Of a DNA stretch of 48,186 nt, positions 26,949 to 34,997 are shown one piece after another. Source of the stretch: Acidobacteriaceae bacterium (GTDB taxonomy: Bacteria; Acidobacteriota; Terriglobia; Terriglobales; Acidobacteriaceae). Position 1 is the stretch's first letter. Each line of letters opens with the position of its first letter. Made by a program: the position numbers and the translations under genes. Where the stretch lies: positions 1-48,186 of the forward strand of contig PLCO01000020.1 in the NCBI GenBank assembly GCA_003134815.1, written 5' to 3'. The notes below the pieces were generated by a model. That model searched no databases and was not told where the DNA came from. It saw only the letters and a program-made list of their open reading frames with translations.

Positions 26949-27617
26949 TTATTCGGCGTGGAAGACGACGTCGAAGAGGAGCAGGCTGGCGGTGGTGAAG
27001 ATGATGTCGTAGCCGAGGAGCATCTTGATCCAGAGAGTGGGGTCGCCGTCGCCGGTGAGGATGGAGCCGACCGATGTGACCATGGCGAGAAGCGCTGGAA
27101 TGAAGATGGGAAAAAGAATGAGCGAGAGAAGGAACTCGCGGTTGCGGCTGCCGATGGAGAGCGCGGCGAAGAAGACTCCGTTGACCACGAGGGCCCAGGT
27201 GCCGAGAGGGAGAACGAGCGCGAGCTGCCAGGCGTTGCCGACGATGTGAAGGTTATAGAAGACGAAAAAGAAGGGCGCGAGGACGAGCTGGACGATGGAG
27301 ACGAAGAGAAAGTTGGCGATGGTTTTTGCGAGGTAAAGCTCGGCGCCGGCGGAAGGAACCATGCGCTGCGCGTCCATGACCTGGTGGCGGATTTCGCGTG
27401 CCCAGGCCTGATTGAGCGCGCTGACCGAGGCGAACATGGTGGCCACGCAAAGGACGCCGCCGGCGATTTGCTGCGAGAATGCGCCGCGTGGATCGAAGGC
27501 GATGGAGAAGAGCACGACGACGAGGCCGGAGAAGAAAATCATGGAGATCATGGCGTCGAGGGTGCGCCACTCGATGCGGAGATCTTTGGCGAGATGAGTA
27601 AAGAGGGCGCGGGTCAA
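26949..27617 (-). CDS. ccmB: Haem exporter subunit CcmB
   Basis: 222 aa, six transmembrane helices. Typical CcmB: LAKDLRIEWRTLDAMISMIFFSGLVVVLFSIAF at the N terminus, ALNQAWAREIRHQVMDAQRMVPSAGAELYLAKTIANFLF in the middle. With CcmA (ATPase) it drives release of haem-loaded CcmE in System I cytochrome c maturation. Its ATG overlaps the ybaK stop (ATGA). Confidence 0.95.
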   Translation of the reverse strand: MTRALFTHLAKDLRIEWRTLDAMISMIFFSGLVVVLFSIAFDPRGAFSQQIAGGVLCVATMFASVSALNQAWAREIRHQVMDAQRMVPSAGAELYLAKTIANFLFVSIVQLVLAPFFFVFYNLHIVGNAWQLALVLPLGTWALVVNGVFFAALSIGSRNREFLLSLILFPIFIPALLAMVTSVGSILTGDGDPTLWIKMLLGYDIIFTTASLLLFDVVFHAE

Positions 27618-28249
27618 GATTGGCCCTCGTGGTTGGGGTTTGAAGGTGAGTGAGATTGGTCTCCCACCCTTGGCGTCTCGCCGTGAGGGCGAGACGCATA
27701 GGATGGGGCAACGTCATTTTGGTTTGAGGATGGGGCAACGTCATTTTGGTTTGAGGATGGCGTCGCGGCTTTGGTGAGGTCGGCGGTTTGGACGGGCTGG
27801 CCGATGGCGGCGGCGGCGCGAAGATAGTCGTCGGGCGTGAGGATCAATTGCGTGCCGCGGGTGCCGGCGGAGACGCTGATGCGATCGAAGAGGATGGCAG
27901 TTTCGTCGACGTAAATTGGGTAGGGCTTTCTTGCGCCGAAGACGGTTACGCCGCCGCGGATGTAGCCGGTGAGGGGCTGGACATCTTTGAGCGGAGCCAT
28001 TTCGGCTTTGCGCCATTGCGCAAGGCGCGCGAGCTTCTTGAAGTCGAGGGCGGCATCGCCGGGGATGACGGCGAAGACGAAGTCGTGCGCGCCGTCTGTA
28101 GTCAGCAGCGTTTTGAAGACTTGCTCGTCGGGCATGCCGATTTTTTTGGCGACGGTGATTGCGGACAAATCTTCGGGATCGACTTCGTACTCGCGAAGTT
28201 CGAAGGGAATGTTGAGCGATTCAAGGAAGCGCGCGCCGTTGGTCTTCAT
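27614..28249 (-). CDS. ybaK: Cys-tRNA(Pro)/Cys-tRNA(Cys) deacylase YbaK/EbsC
   Basis: 211 aa; the YbaK core is about residues 1-160 (NGARFLESLNIPFELREYEVDPEDLSAITVAKKIGMPDEQVFKTLLT, GYIRGGVTVFGARKPYPIYVDETA, SAGTRGTQLILTPDDYL). It removes mischarged Cys from tRNA(Pro). The C-terminal ~45 residues are not family sequence: they are encoded by two 27-bp repeats (SSNQNDVAP twice, 27701-27754) and by a dispersed palindrome (27661-27710). Overlaps ccmA upstream and ccmB downstream by 4 bp each. Confidence 0.92.
   Translation of the reverse strand: MKTNGARFLESLNIPFELREYEVDPEDLSAITVAKKIGMPDEQVFKTLLTTDGAHDFVFAVIPGDAALDFKKLARLAQWRKAEMAPLKDVQPLTGYIRGGVTVFGARKPYPIYVDETAILFDRISVSAGTRGTQLILTPDDYLRAAAAIGQPVQTADLTKAATPSSNQNDVAPSSNQNDVAPSYASRPHGETPRVGDQSHSPSNPNHEGQS
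27661..27754. repeat. Dispersed palindrome plus 27-bp tandem repeat inside ybaK
   Basis: Same family as at 26797: TCCCACCCTT, hairpin GCGTCTCGCC/GGCGAGACGC, then AGGATGGGGCA. The right arm runs into a 27-bp unit (GGATGGGGCAACGTC...GGTTTGA) present twice in tandem (27701-27727, 27728-27754). It is translated as part of YbaK in the minus direction. Confidence 0.85.
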
Positions 28250-29031
28250 TGGGCGGTGCTCCCCGTGTGAGCGACGTGGCGGTCCGGATTTGCCGCTGCG
28301 AATCCCGGGGTTATCGACGCGATGCGGCCGGCGTGGAGGGTGATGACGAAGTCGGCGATGGGGGCGGCGAGCTCGCGCTGGTGCGTGGTGAGGACGATGG
28401 TGCGATCGGATTGGCGGAAGCCGGCGAGGAGCGCAACCATCTGGCGCGCGCTTTCGACATCCATGTTGGAGAAAGGCTCATCGAGCAGGAGGATCTCGGG
28501 GACGGAGAGCAGCACGCGGGCGAGCGAGGTGCGCTGGCGCATGCCTTGCGAGTATTGGCCGAAGAGGCGATCGAGCTTGGGGTCGAGGCCGACCTGACGC
28601 AGCGCTTCGGCAGGCGTGAGGCAGGGGCGGCCAGGATAAAGACTGCTGAAGTAGCGGAGATTCTCCTCGGCGGTGAGCTCGTCATAAAGCATGGGCGCGT
28701 GGCTCATGTAGCCGATGCGGGCACGGGCCTCGTGCGGTTGGGATTCGCCAAAGACGCTGACCGTGCCGTGCGTGGGACGCAGAAGTCCGGCGAGAATGCG
28801 CAGGAGCGTGGACTTGCCCGCGCCGTTTTCGCCGAGGACGACGTAGCAGCGGCTGGGCTCGAGAGTGAGGGAGACCTGGCGGAGCGCGGCAAAGCTGCCG
28901 AAGAGCTTGGAGACCTGATTGAGTTGGGCGTTATGGGGTTGCGTGTGATCGAGTCGCGCGTGAGGGGGCCGGTCGAGATCGGGGCGAATGGGGTGGGTTG
29001 TGCTGCCGGCTTCGGGCGCGTTCTGCGTCAT
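28246..29031 (-). CDS. ccmA: Haem exporter ATP-binding protein CcmA
   Basis: 261 aa. ABC ATPase: Walker A GENGAGKST, Q-loop region MSHAPMLYDELTAEENLRYF, signature YSQGMRQRTSLARVLL, Walker B ILLLDEPFSNMD, switch His TTHQRE. The family is about 200-210 aa; here about 37 polar residues precede the domain (RPDLDRPPHARLDHTQPHNAQ) and about 20 follow. Starts four bases after the ccmE stop. Confidence 0.93.
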   Translation of the reverse strand: MTQNAPEAGSTTHPIRPDLDRPPHARLDHTQPHNAQLNQVSKLFGSFAALRQVSLTLEPSRCYVVLGENGAGKSTLLRILAGLLRPTHGTVSVFGESQPHEARARIGYMSHAPMLYDELTAEENLRYFSSLYPGRPCLTPAEALRQVGLDPKLDRLFGQYSQGMRQRTSLARVLLSVPEILLLDEPFSNMDVESARQMVALLAGFRQSDRTIVLTTHQRELAAPIADFVITLHAGRIASITPGFAAANPDRHVAHTGSTAQ

Positions 29032-29035
29032 TCGA

Positions 29036-29611
29036 TCAGTATGCGGCAGTTTTGGTTGCGGCGGTCTGGGAAGAGGCGGTTTGGCCGGATGCAGAGGGCG
29101 TGTAGGCCGGAGACTCAGACGGCGGCGCCGAGGCGGTGTTTGGTTTGGATGCGGGCGGGGCGGCGGGAGTGGCGGGCGTTGCGCCTGGCTGCTGCGGAGC
29201 GTATTTGCTGGCGCACTTGGCCTGCAAAACGTTGGCGTGGAAGACGCCGTCGCGGCCGTAGGTGCCTATGGCGAGAGCCTGCGCGTCATCTTTGAAAGTG
29301 TCGGGCGGCGGCTCGGTTCCCTTGTAAGTGACGGTGAGAAGACGGCCGTTGGGGGCTTTGGGAGAGTGGCTCTCATATTCGTTGAGGACGAAGTCCACGT
29401 CGGTTCCCTTGGTGACGATGGAGCCGGGCTCGACGAAGCCCTCAACGCGGAGATTGCTGTGGTAGGCCTTATCGCCCATTCCGCCCAGCTCGGCGATGGT
29501 GACGTAGTAGCTCTTGTTGGAGCTGTAGCCGGTATAGGCCAGCCAGCCAATGGTTCCAAGGATGACGGCGACGGCGATGCCGATACGAAGAGAGTTATAG
29601 GGCGGTTTCAT
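29036..29611 (-). CDS. ccmE: Haem chaperone CcmE, Cys-type (CxxxY) variant
   Basis: 191 aa. N-terminal membrane anchor (LRIGIAVAVILGTIGWLAYTGY), OB-fold domain (LRVEGFVEPGSIVTKGTDVDFVL...LTVTYKGTEPPPDTFKDDAQALAIGTYGRDGVFHANVLQAKCASKY). In E. coli the haem-binding site is HxxxY (His130); here it is C133-x3-Y137. The C-terminal tail is Pro/Ala/Ser-rich (about 140-191). CxxxY CcmE proteins are known from a variant System I that lacks CcmH. First gene of ccmE-ccmA-ybaK-ccmB. Confidence 0.93.
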   Translation of the reverse strand: MKPPYNSLRIGIAVAVILGTIGWLAYTGYSSNKSYYVTIAELGGMGDKAYHSNLRVEGFVEPGSIVTKGTDVDFVLNEYESHSPKAPNGRLLTVTYKGTEPPPDTFKDDAQALAIGTYGRDGVFHANVLQAKCASKYAPQQPGATPATPAAPPASKPNTASAPPSESPAYTPSASGQTASSQTAATKTAAY

Positions 29612-29689
29612 GGAGCACCTGTGTTAACGATACGAGTGTGACTGCCAAGGGTCAAATTCGAGGTGACCCGTATCACAGGTCGAAAAGGC

Positions 29690-29724
29690 AGCTTCTAGCT
29701 CCTAGCTTCTAGCTGCTAGCTTCT
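29690..29724. repeat. Heptanucleotide tandem array, 5 copies of AGCTNCT
   Basis: AGCTTCT, AGCTCCT, AGCTTCT, AGCTGCT, AGCTTCT, uninterrupted, upstream of ccmE and downstream of the tiny membrane protein genes. Confidence 0.95.
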
Positions 29725-29837
29725 CTTGTTTCGGTTGGGCAGGCGTGGTTCCGGCCAGCAGGCGTCGGAGCGAGGGGTTCGTCGGGCGAGGGTATGGTGG
29801 GGTGGGAGCGAGGGCTTAACAGCGGGCCGGGCGCGGC

Positions 29838-29987
29838 TTAGTCGGCACGGCGGGCGTTTCCGCGGCGGCCGCAGTAGCTGCGTTCGGAGAAGCTGCGGTT
29901 GGCGGCGCGGGCGGGCCGCAGCGATGTGGCGACGTGCGGCAGAAGGACCATCACGACGAGCGTGATTTCGATCACCAAGTCAACCAT
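29838..29987 (-). CDS. Tiny membrane protein B (49 aa)
   Basis: Starts MVDLVIEITLVVMVLLPHVA, one transmembrane helix, then a basic Arg/Ser-rich tail (SLRPARAANRSFSERSYCGRRGNARRAD). The ATG at 29987 follows GGGGG, which lies in a hairpin (GGAACTCCC/GGGGGTTCC) that could hide the ribosome site. It shares the MVDL start and hydrophobic pattern with the next gene upstream, 24 bp away. No family recognised. Confidence 0.45.
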   Translation of the reverse strand: MVDLVIEITLVVMVLLPHVATSLRPARAANRSFSERSYCGRRGNARRAD

Positions 29988-30011
29988 TGGAACCCCCAGG
30001 GAGTTCCCTCT

Positions 30012-30113
30012 TTAGTTGTTGCGCTTGTGCGTCCGGCCGCGATGAACGGTGGCGAAGATCGGCGGTGAAAGAATCATCGCAACGAAGGCCAAAGCAAGAA
30101 GCAAATCAACCAT
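30012..30113 (-). CDS. Tiny membrane protein A (33 aa)
   Basis: Starts MVDLLLALAFVAMILSPPIF, one transmembrane helix, then a short basic tail (ATVHRGRTHKRNN). GGAGA lies upstream of ATG 30113. It precedes a paralogous 49-aa frame on the same strand; both start MVDL and both end in a basic tail, the topology of N-out, C-in mini-proteins. The flank 30114-30382 has no gene; it includes a TATGAT box at 30369-30374 pointing to the next plus-strand gene. Confidence 0.5.
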   Translation of the reverse strand: MVDLLLALAFVAMILSPPIFATVHRGRTHKRNN

Positions 30114-30382
30114 GAAAGGGAAGTCTCCAACCAGGCTGTTGCGCCGTCGTTCAGCACAATCAGCTTGGAATGGACACTAGCCCCGGAGAACAACGATAGG
30201 AAATGGCTCGCAGGTGGTAGGGGATGGCCTTTTGGCGGGAGTGCCAAGATAACTTGTTGATATGCAACGGATTGATTCGGCAGCAAGATCGCAGGCCCGG
30301 CGGAGATGCAAGACGAAGGTGGGCTATATTGCGGTTTGGGACTTAGTGTCAATCCTGAATGGATATCGTATGATTCTCATTC

Positions 30383-30898
30383 GTGGCTACATTTGCCCAA
30401 GCCGAGATTGATGATCTTATTCGATGCCCAAAGCAAATTTCGGAGGCACCGACTCGGGAGATGAGGAAAGACGGCGCACATCTGCGAAACGATGCAAAAA
30501 TGACTGCAACTGACGGCACGAAAGGGTTTTTCTCACTTTTTATCCGCCAAAGTGCCGATTTCTTAGAAAACTTTTCAGTTGGGTTCTGCTACCACCCGAT
30601 GGATGGAAGGCCGGAACTGAGGCTACTCCGGTGCAACGGAAAGCATGGCCAGTTCAACAGAGGCAATAACGCTTTTGATCCCTCGCATCCCCATTGGGAT
30701 TTTCATGTTCACCGTGTGACCCAGGACGCCTTAGACTCGGGATGCGACGCCGAAAAGAACGCGACCGTGGCAACGGAATTCGCATCTTTGAAGGAAGCAG
30801 TGCAATATCTCTTGAAGACCGTGAACTTGAGCCCCAAAGACGCGACGAAACATTTCCCGGTGAATCAACAGAGCAACTTTGATTTCGACGGCGACTGA
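30383..30898 (+). CDS. DUF6978-like hypothetical protein
   Basis: 171 aa, start GTG 30383. N terminus EIDDLIRCPKQISEAPTREMRKDGAHLRNDAKM, then a beta-rich domain (FFSLFIRQSADFLENFSVGFCYHPMDGRPELRLLRCNGKHGQFN) and HPHWDFHVHRVT. This resembles the DUF6978 family; I hold this by pattern only. A TATGAT box at 30369-30374 would place the transcript start about at the GTG, so leaderless translation is possible. GC is clearly lower than in core genes. One base before the DUF1828-like gene. Confidence 0.6.
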   Translation: MATFAQAEIDDLIRCPKQISEAPTREMRKDGAHLRNDAKMTATDGTKGFFSLFIRQSADFLENFSVGFCYHPMDGRPELRLLRCNGKHGQFNRGNNAFDPSHPHWDFHVHRVTQDALDSGCDAEKNATVATEFASLKEAVQYLLKTVNLSPKDATKHFPVNQQSNFDFDGD

Positions 30899-30899
30899 C

Positions 30900-31682
30900 A
30901 TGGATGATCTACTTGGAATCCTCAAGTCCGAATTCAACGAACATGTTGACCTGCGCGAAAAGCGCCCCAACATAATGCAGGTTATCGCCCCTCTCTATCA
31001 TGAAGACGGCGATATGCTCGATATATTCATCGATGTTCCCAGAAATACGGGTGATCCAATTCAAATTTCGGATCATGGGTTGACGCTCATGCGCTTGTCC
31101 TACTCATACGAGGTGGACTCCCCTACTAAGAGGAAGATACTCTCTAGAATCTTGTCCGAGAACGGGATAGAGGAATTTGAAGGTCAACTTTTTATCAGGA
31201 CCTCGCCGAAGACTTTGTATCCCGATCTGATGCAGTTTGCGCAGACCGTTGCGAAAGTTTGCAACATGAGAATGCTCAAACGGGAAATTATTCAGAGTCT
31301 TTTTTATGAGACCCTGAACGATTTCGTGTCGTCTGTATTGATGGCGTACAGGCCGCAGCCGCACTATATGCCAATTCCTGAGAGAGACGATCTAGATGTC
31401 GATTGGAGATTCCCGTCTCCGTCAAGCAAGGATGTTTTTCTTTACGGCGTGAAGGATACGGCGAAGGCGCGTTTGGCGGTCCTGTCATGTTTGGAATATC
31501 AAGCCAAGAGTATTCCGTTTAGGAGTTTGATTATTCATGAGGACTTTGAATCTTCGCTAACCAAAAAAGATCAGAGCAGGATTACCAACATCGCAGATAA
31601 ACAGTTCACGACCCTCGACGACTTCAGGGAAAACGCCGAGCAATACTTTGCTCGGGAAATCTATCAATCGTCGTTGAACTGA
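30900..31682 (+). CDS. DUF1828/DUF1829-like protein
   Basis: 260 aa from ATG 30900, one base after the preceding stop (an ATG at 30879 would overlap). N-terminal DUF1828-like domain: VIAPLYHEDGDMLDIFIDVPRN, DPIQISDHGLTLMRLSYSYEVD. The C-terminal half (about 120-260: FVSSVLMAYRPQP, DVFLYGVKDTAKARLAVLSCLEY, FESSLTKKDQSRITNIADKQF) fits DUF1829. Such proteins occur in prophage and accessory regions; molecular function unknown. Low GC and A/T-rich codons mark it as acquired with its upstream partner. Confidence 0.65.
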   Translation: MDDLLGILKSEFNEHVDLREKRPNIMQVIAPLYHEDGDMLDIFIDVPRNTGDPIQISDHGLTLMRLSYSYEVDSPTKRKILSRILSENGIEEFEGQLFIRTSPKTLYPDLMQFAQTVAKVCNMRMLKREIIQSLFYETLNDFVSSVLMAYRPQPHYMPIPERDDLDVDWRFPSPSSKDVFLYGVKDTAKARLAVLSCLEYQAKSIPFRSLIIHEDFESSLTKKDQSRITNIADKQFTTLDDFRENAEQYFAREIYQSSLN

Positions 31683-31821
31683 GATGACGGCTTCGCGAGA
31701 GAATCAAAAATTTACCAAGCTAATAGATAGAGTCCCACCCGTGCCGCGCTCTTCAAGAGCGGAGCCAGCGCAAAAGCGATGAACGAGGAGCTTACGAGAG
31801 ATCCCGCTTCTACTCGTTCGA

Positions 31822-34053
31822 TCAGTGCGCAGCTGACAGCGCCCTTGCGGCGCGGTCGAGGGCTTCGGCAAGCTCCGTTAACTGCTGCGCGGCGAGCGCG
31901 GAGTTACGGGAATCGATGGCCTCGTTGACGCCGGGAATGACGACGGCGGCGTAGCCGGTGAGTGCGCCGGGAGCGTAGATGGTGTGGCGATACCAGGGAC
32001 GGCCGGGGAGGCCCGCGGGCGAGAGCAGCGCCGTTTCAGCCTGGCGAAGGGCGAGATTCAACAGGACAAGATTGCCGTAAGGGGCGGCCTGGAGAGCGTG
32101 GACGCGCTGGGCCGCGGCGGCAAGATGCGATGCGGCGGATTCAGCGGGGCCGAAGTCAAGCGAGGCAAGACTCGTGTTTGGGTCAGTTTTTGGGCCCGGG
32201 TTTGAGCGGGCGTCGAGACCGTAATCGGCGGCTTTGCGTTTTGCCGCTGCGATGTAAGCCGTGATTTCGCGCGCGTAGGCGACGTAGTCATAGGGCAGCG
32301 CGTCGGCGTCTGCCATGCGCATGGCCTCAAGGCCGAGGACGCGCGCCATTTCCTGAAGGTAGACAAAATCAGGATCGGCGTTTTGCCTGTACCAGGCCAT
32401 GTCGTCAAAGGCGGAGTGATAGACGCCGTAGGGCCCTTCAGAGCTGATGTCTGTTGCCGGGACGCCGGCGTGCTGGAGGAAGGGCGTGAAGTCAGAGCCT
32501 GAGCCGAGATCGCCGACGTGGACATCTTCGTTTTCGATGGGCGGCGCGTTTGACTGGTGATGCTCTTCTTCATCGGCCGGCCTGAGATGCCACTGAAGAA
32601 AAACGGAGCCGTTGACGGGACTGGGAACGGAGCGGGCGATGTTGCGAATGAATTCCTTGAGCGAGGGAACGGCGGAGGCGGAGAAGTTGGGGCCGGAGAC
32701 GGCGACATCGACGTTGAAGTAGGCGACGGCGCGGTCGAGCGTGCGGCCCTGCTGCTCAACCCACTCCGTAGAGCCGATGAGGCCTTCTTCTTCCGCGTCC
32801 CAACTGCAAAAGATGATGGTGCGGCGCGGACGCCAGCCCTGATGGAGCAGCGCGCCGATGCCGTGGACAGCCTCAAGCATGGCGGCGGTGCCGCTGGAGG
32901 GATCGACCGCGCCGTAGACCCACGCGTCGCGGTGATTGCCGACGATGACGGGCGAGTCAGGATCGGCGGCGCCTTCGATTTTTCCGATGACGTCCCAGAT
33001 GAGGCGGCGCTGATAATCCTGCTGCGAGACGAGATGAACTTTTACGCCGGCGGGGCCGAGGTGATAGCGGAACGCCAGCGCTCCCTGCCAGCCCTGCGGC
33101 ACGCCCGGCCCTTTGAGGGCTCGCAGAATGGGCTCCGCATCGTGATAGCTGAGGGGAATGGAGATGATGCGCGGCTGATTGCCGTCAGATCCGTTGACGT
33201 TTTGGCCGGTGAAGTTTTTGAGGCGGGCGGAGTCTGGCAGATCGGGCGTGGAAGCGACGCCGGGAGTTTCAGGATCGCCGGGGTAGCGGAAGAGATATTG
33301 CACGGAGCCGCGCTGCACGCTGGTATCTGGACGCCATGGGCCCTTGGGATATGCGTCACCTTTGTAGTAGCCGTCGTCCTGCGGATCAGAGTAGATTAGG
33401 ACGCCGACGGCGCCGCGCTGCTCAGCTAAATAAACCTTTACGCCGCGGAAGTTGGTGCCGTAGCGGCAGAGCACGATTTTGCCGTGGAGGTCGATGTGCT
33501 GCGAGGCGAGCGAATCGAAATCTTCAAGGCGGCAGTAGTTTGCGTAGACTACCTGGCCGGTGACGTCACCGGAGCCGGATGAGCTGTTGAAGGGCATGAC
33601 GATGCGCGGGTCGTCCTGCTGCGGATCGCCCCCCTTCCCTTCGCTGCCGACATGCTCGCGCGTGGGACCGGACATGAGCGGATGGCCGGCTTCGTCCCAT
33701 GCTTCGACGCGGACGACTTTGGGCTGGTTGAGAAGCACGCGGTAGGGAACGATTTGCGTGTCGAGGCCGGCGGCACGAAACTTGCTCGCAACGTACTCGG
33801 CGGTTCGATGGTCTTCGGGCGTTGCGGCAAGATGCGGCTCGATGGTTAAGGTCTTGAGCTCTTCGCCGGCGAGTTTGGCGTCGGGCACGGCGAGGAACTT
33901 TTGTTCGAGCTTGGCTTCCGCGTTGAAATCAATAAAGCCGAAGCTGCCCTGGGGGACGGCTTGCGGGACGGCCTGGGCCGGCGATGGGCGCGAGGACGGC
34001 GCGAGAATCGCGGCGAAGAGAGCAAAGGTAAATCGAGTGCGCAACTTCATCAT
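31822..34053 (-). CDS. M28 family metallopeptidase, glutamate carboxypeptidase II type
   Basis: 743 aa from ATG 34053 (AAGGG five bases upstream). Signal peptide (RTRFTFALFAAILAPSSRPSPAQA). Order: N-terminal half of the peptidase, a PA domain (about 150-300: VVYANYCRLEDFDSL, GKIVLCRYGTNFRGVKV), the dinuclear zinc M28 catalytic domain (NHRDAWVYGAVDPSSG; WDAEEEGLIGSTEWVE; YFNVDVAVSG; YHSAFDD), and a C-terminal transferrin-receptor-like dimerisation domain. It cleaves C-terminal residues, often Glu, from peptides. All zinc ligands are present. Confidence 0.93.
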   Translation of the reverse strand: MMKLRTRFTFALFAAILAPSSRPSPAQAVPQAVPQGSFGFIDFNAEAKLEQKFLAVPDAKLAGEELKTLTIEPHLAATPEDHRTAEYVASKFRAAGLDTQIVPYRVLLNQPKVVRVEAWDEAGHPLMSGPTREHVGSEGKGGDPQQDDPRIVMPFNSSSGSGDVTGQVVYANYCRLEDFDSLASQHIDLHGKIVLCRYGTNFRGVKVYLAEQRGAVGVLIYSDPQDDGYYKGDAYPKGPWRPDTSVQRGSVQYLFRYPGDPETPGVASTPDLPDSARLKNFTGQNVNGSDGNQPRIISIPLSYHDAEPILRALKGPGVPQGWQGALAFRYHLGPAGVKVHLVSQQDYQRRLIWDVIGKIEGAADPDSPVIVGNHRDAWVYGAVDPSSGTAAMLEAVHGIGALLHQGWRPRRTIIFCSWDAEEEGLIGSTEWVEQQGRTLDRAVAYFNVDVAVSGPNFSASAVPSLKEFIRNIARSVPSPVNGSVFLQWHLRPADEEEHHQSNAPPIENEDVHVGDLGSGSDFTPFLQHAGVPATDISSEGPYGVYHSAFDDMAWYRQNADPDFVYLQEMARVLGLEAMRMADADALPYDYVAYAREITAYIAAAKRKAADYGLDARSNPGPKTDPNTSLASLDFGPAESAASHLAAAAQRVHALQAAPYGNLVLLNLALRQAETALLSPAGLPGRPWYRHTIYAPGALTGYAAVVIPGVNEAIDSRNSALAAQQLTELAEALDRAARALSAAH

Positions 34054-34343
34054 GGTGGCCCTTCGCATCCGGTTGTTATTCCCTGGGGTTAGTGAGGCTG
34101 CGGAAAAAGCTGTCGCTGTGAAGAAGATCATCCCTCAGCGGCTAAAGCCGGACTCAATTTGCGGCATTAATGGCACGACTAAAGTCATGCCCTGACACTT
34201 CGTGCTCCTCCGAATTAGTTTTTCCGAAGCTCGTAAAACCACACTTTTACCGTCTTTTTTGGCCCGGCTAAAGCCGTGCCCTTGTTACAAAGCTCTTGCC
34301 ACAAATCTCTTGTTACAAAGCCGATGATTGAAACACGCGTTAC
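34054..34343. other. Intergenic region with GGCTAAAGCC-type palindromes
   Basis: Contains GCGGCTAAAGCCGG (34139-34152), CGACTAAAGTCATG and GCCCGGCTAAAGCCG (34262-34276), plus three TTGTTACAAAG/TTGCCACAAA words (34283-34320). No gene. Similar GGGGCTAAAGCCCC occurs at 34909-34922 and TGGCTTAAAGCCGCG at 8858. These look like members of one dispersed repeat family. Confidence 0.6.
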
Positions 34344-34748
34344 TCAGCTTACGGGCTGTGCGCAATGCGCGCAGCGGCGAGCGGCCAATGGAATTTCGCT
34401 CAGACATTCGGGGCAGTTCTTGGTTGCGGGAGCGGCGGCTTCTTCGGGCTTCTTGAGGCGCGCATTGAACGCGTTCATGGGCACGACGATGGCCAGATAG
34501 ACCACGGTGGCAACGATGATGAAGGCGATGGTCGCGTTGAGAAAGTTGCCGACCTTGATTTGGCCATTGCCTACGTGCAGGACGACACTGCTGAAATCGG
34601 GCTTGCCGAGGGTGGCGGCGATCAGCGGATTCAAGACGTCGGCTACGAGAGAGGCGACGATGGCGTTAAATGCCGCGCCGAGAATGACGGCTACGGCCAG
34701 GTCGACAACATTACCGCGAAAGATGAAGTCACGAAATCCCTTGAGCAT
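34344..34748 (-). CDS. mscL: Large-conductance mechanosensitive channel MscL with zinc-ribbon tail
   Basis: 134 aa from ATG 34748 (GGAGG five to six bases upstream). MLKGFRDFIFRGNVVDLAVAVILGAAFNAIVASLVADVLNPLIA is the gate helix; TM2 is IAFIIVATVVYLAIVVPMNAF. The C terminus, after a Pro/Ala linker, carries CPECLSEIPLAARRCAHC, a two-CxxC zinc-ribbon-like module seen in a subset of MscL proteins. The channel opens under membrane tension to release solutes. Confidence 0.95.
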   Translation of the reverse strand: MLKGFRDFIFRGNVVDLAVAVILGAAFNAIVASLVADVLNPLIAATLGKPDFSSVVLHVGNGQIKVGNFLNATIAFIIVATVVYLAIVVPMNAFNARLKKPEEAAAPATKNCPECLSEIPLAARRCAHCAQPVS

Positions 34749-34997
34749 GGATTCCTCCGGAAGCACTTACATTTAATCGTCGGGCGAGTCGGGGCCAGGG
34801 GAAATGGCCGCAGCGATGACGCCGATTGAGCACTCTGCCATGCTACACGCTGGCGCGGTGGAGTTGCAGCAGGGGAGCCGTCGTCTGGTTTAAGAAAACG
34901 ATCCATCAGGGGCTAAAGCCCCGCTCATTTTTTGCCGGTCTTTGCGGCATGGCTGAAGCCAAGCCCTGATACAAGGCTGCGAAGTTGGGTTCGTGCT

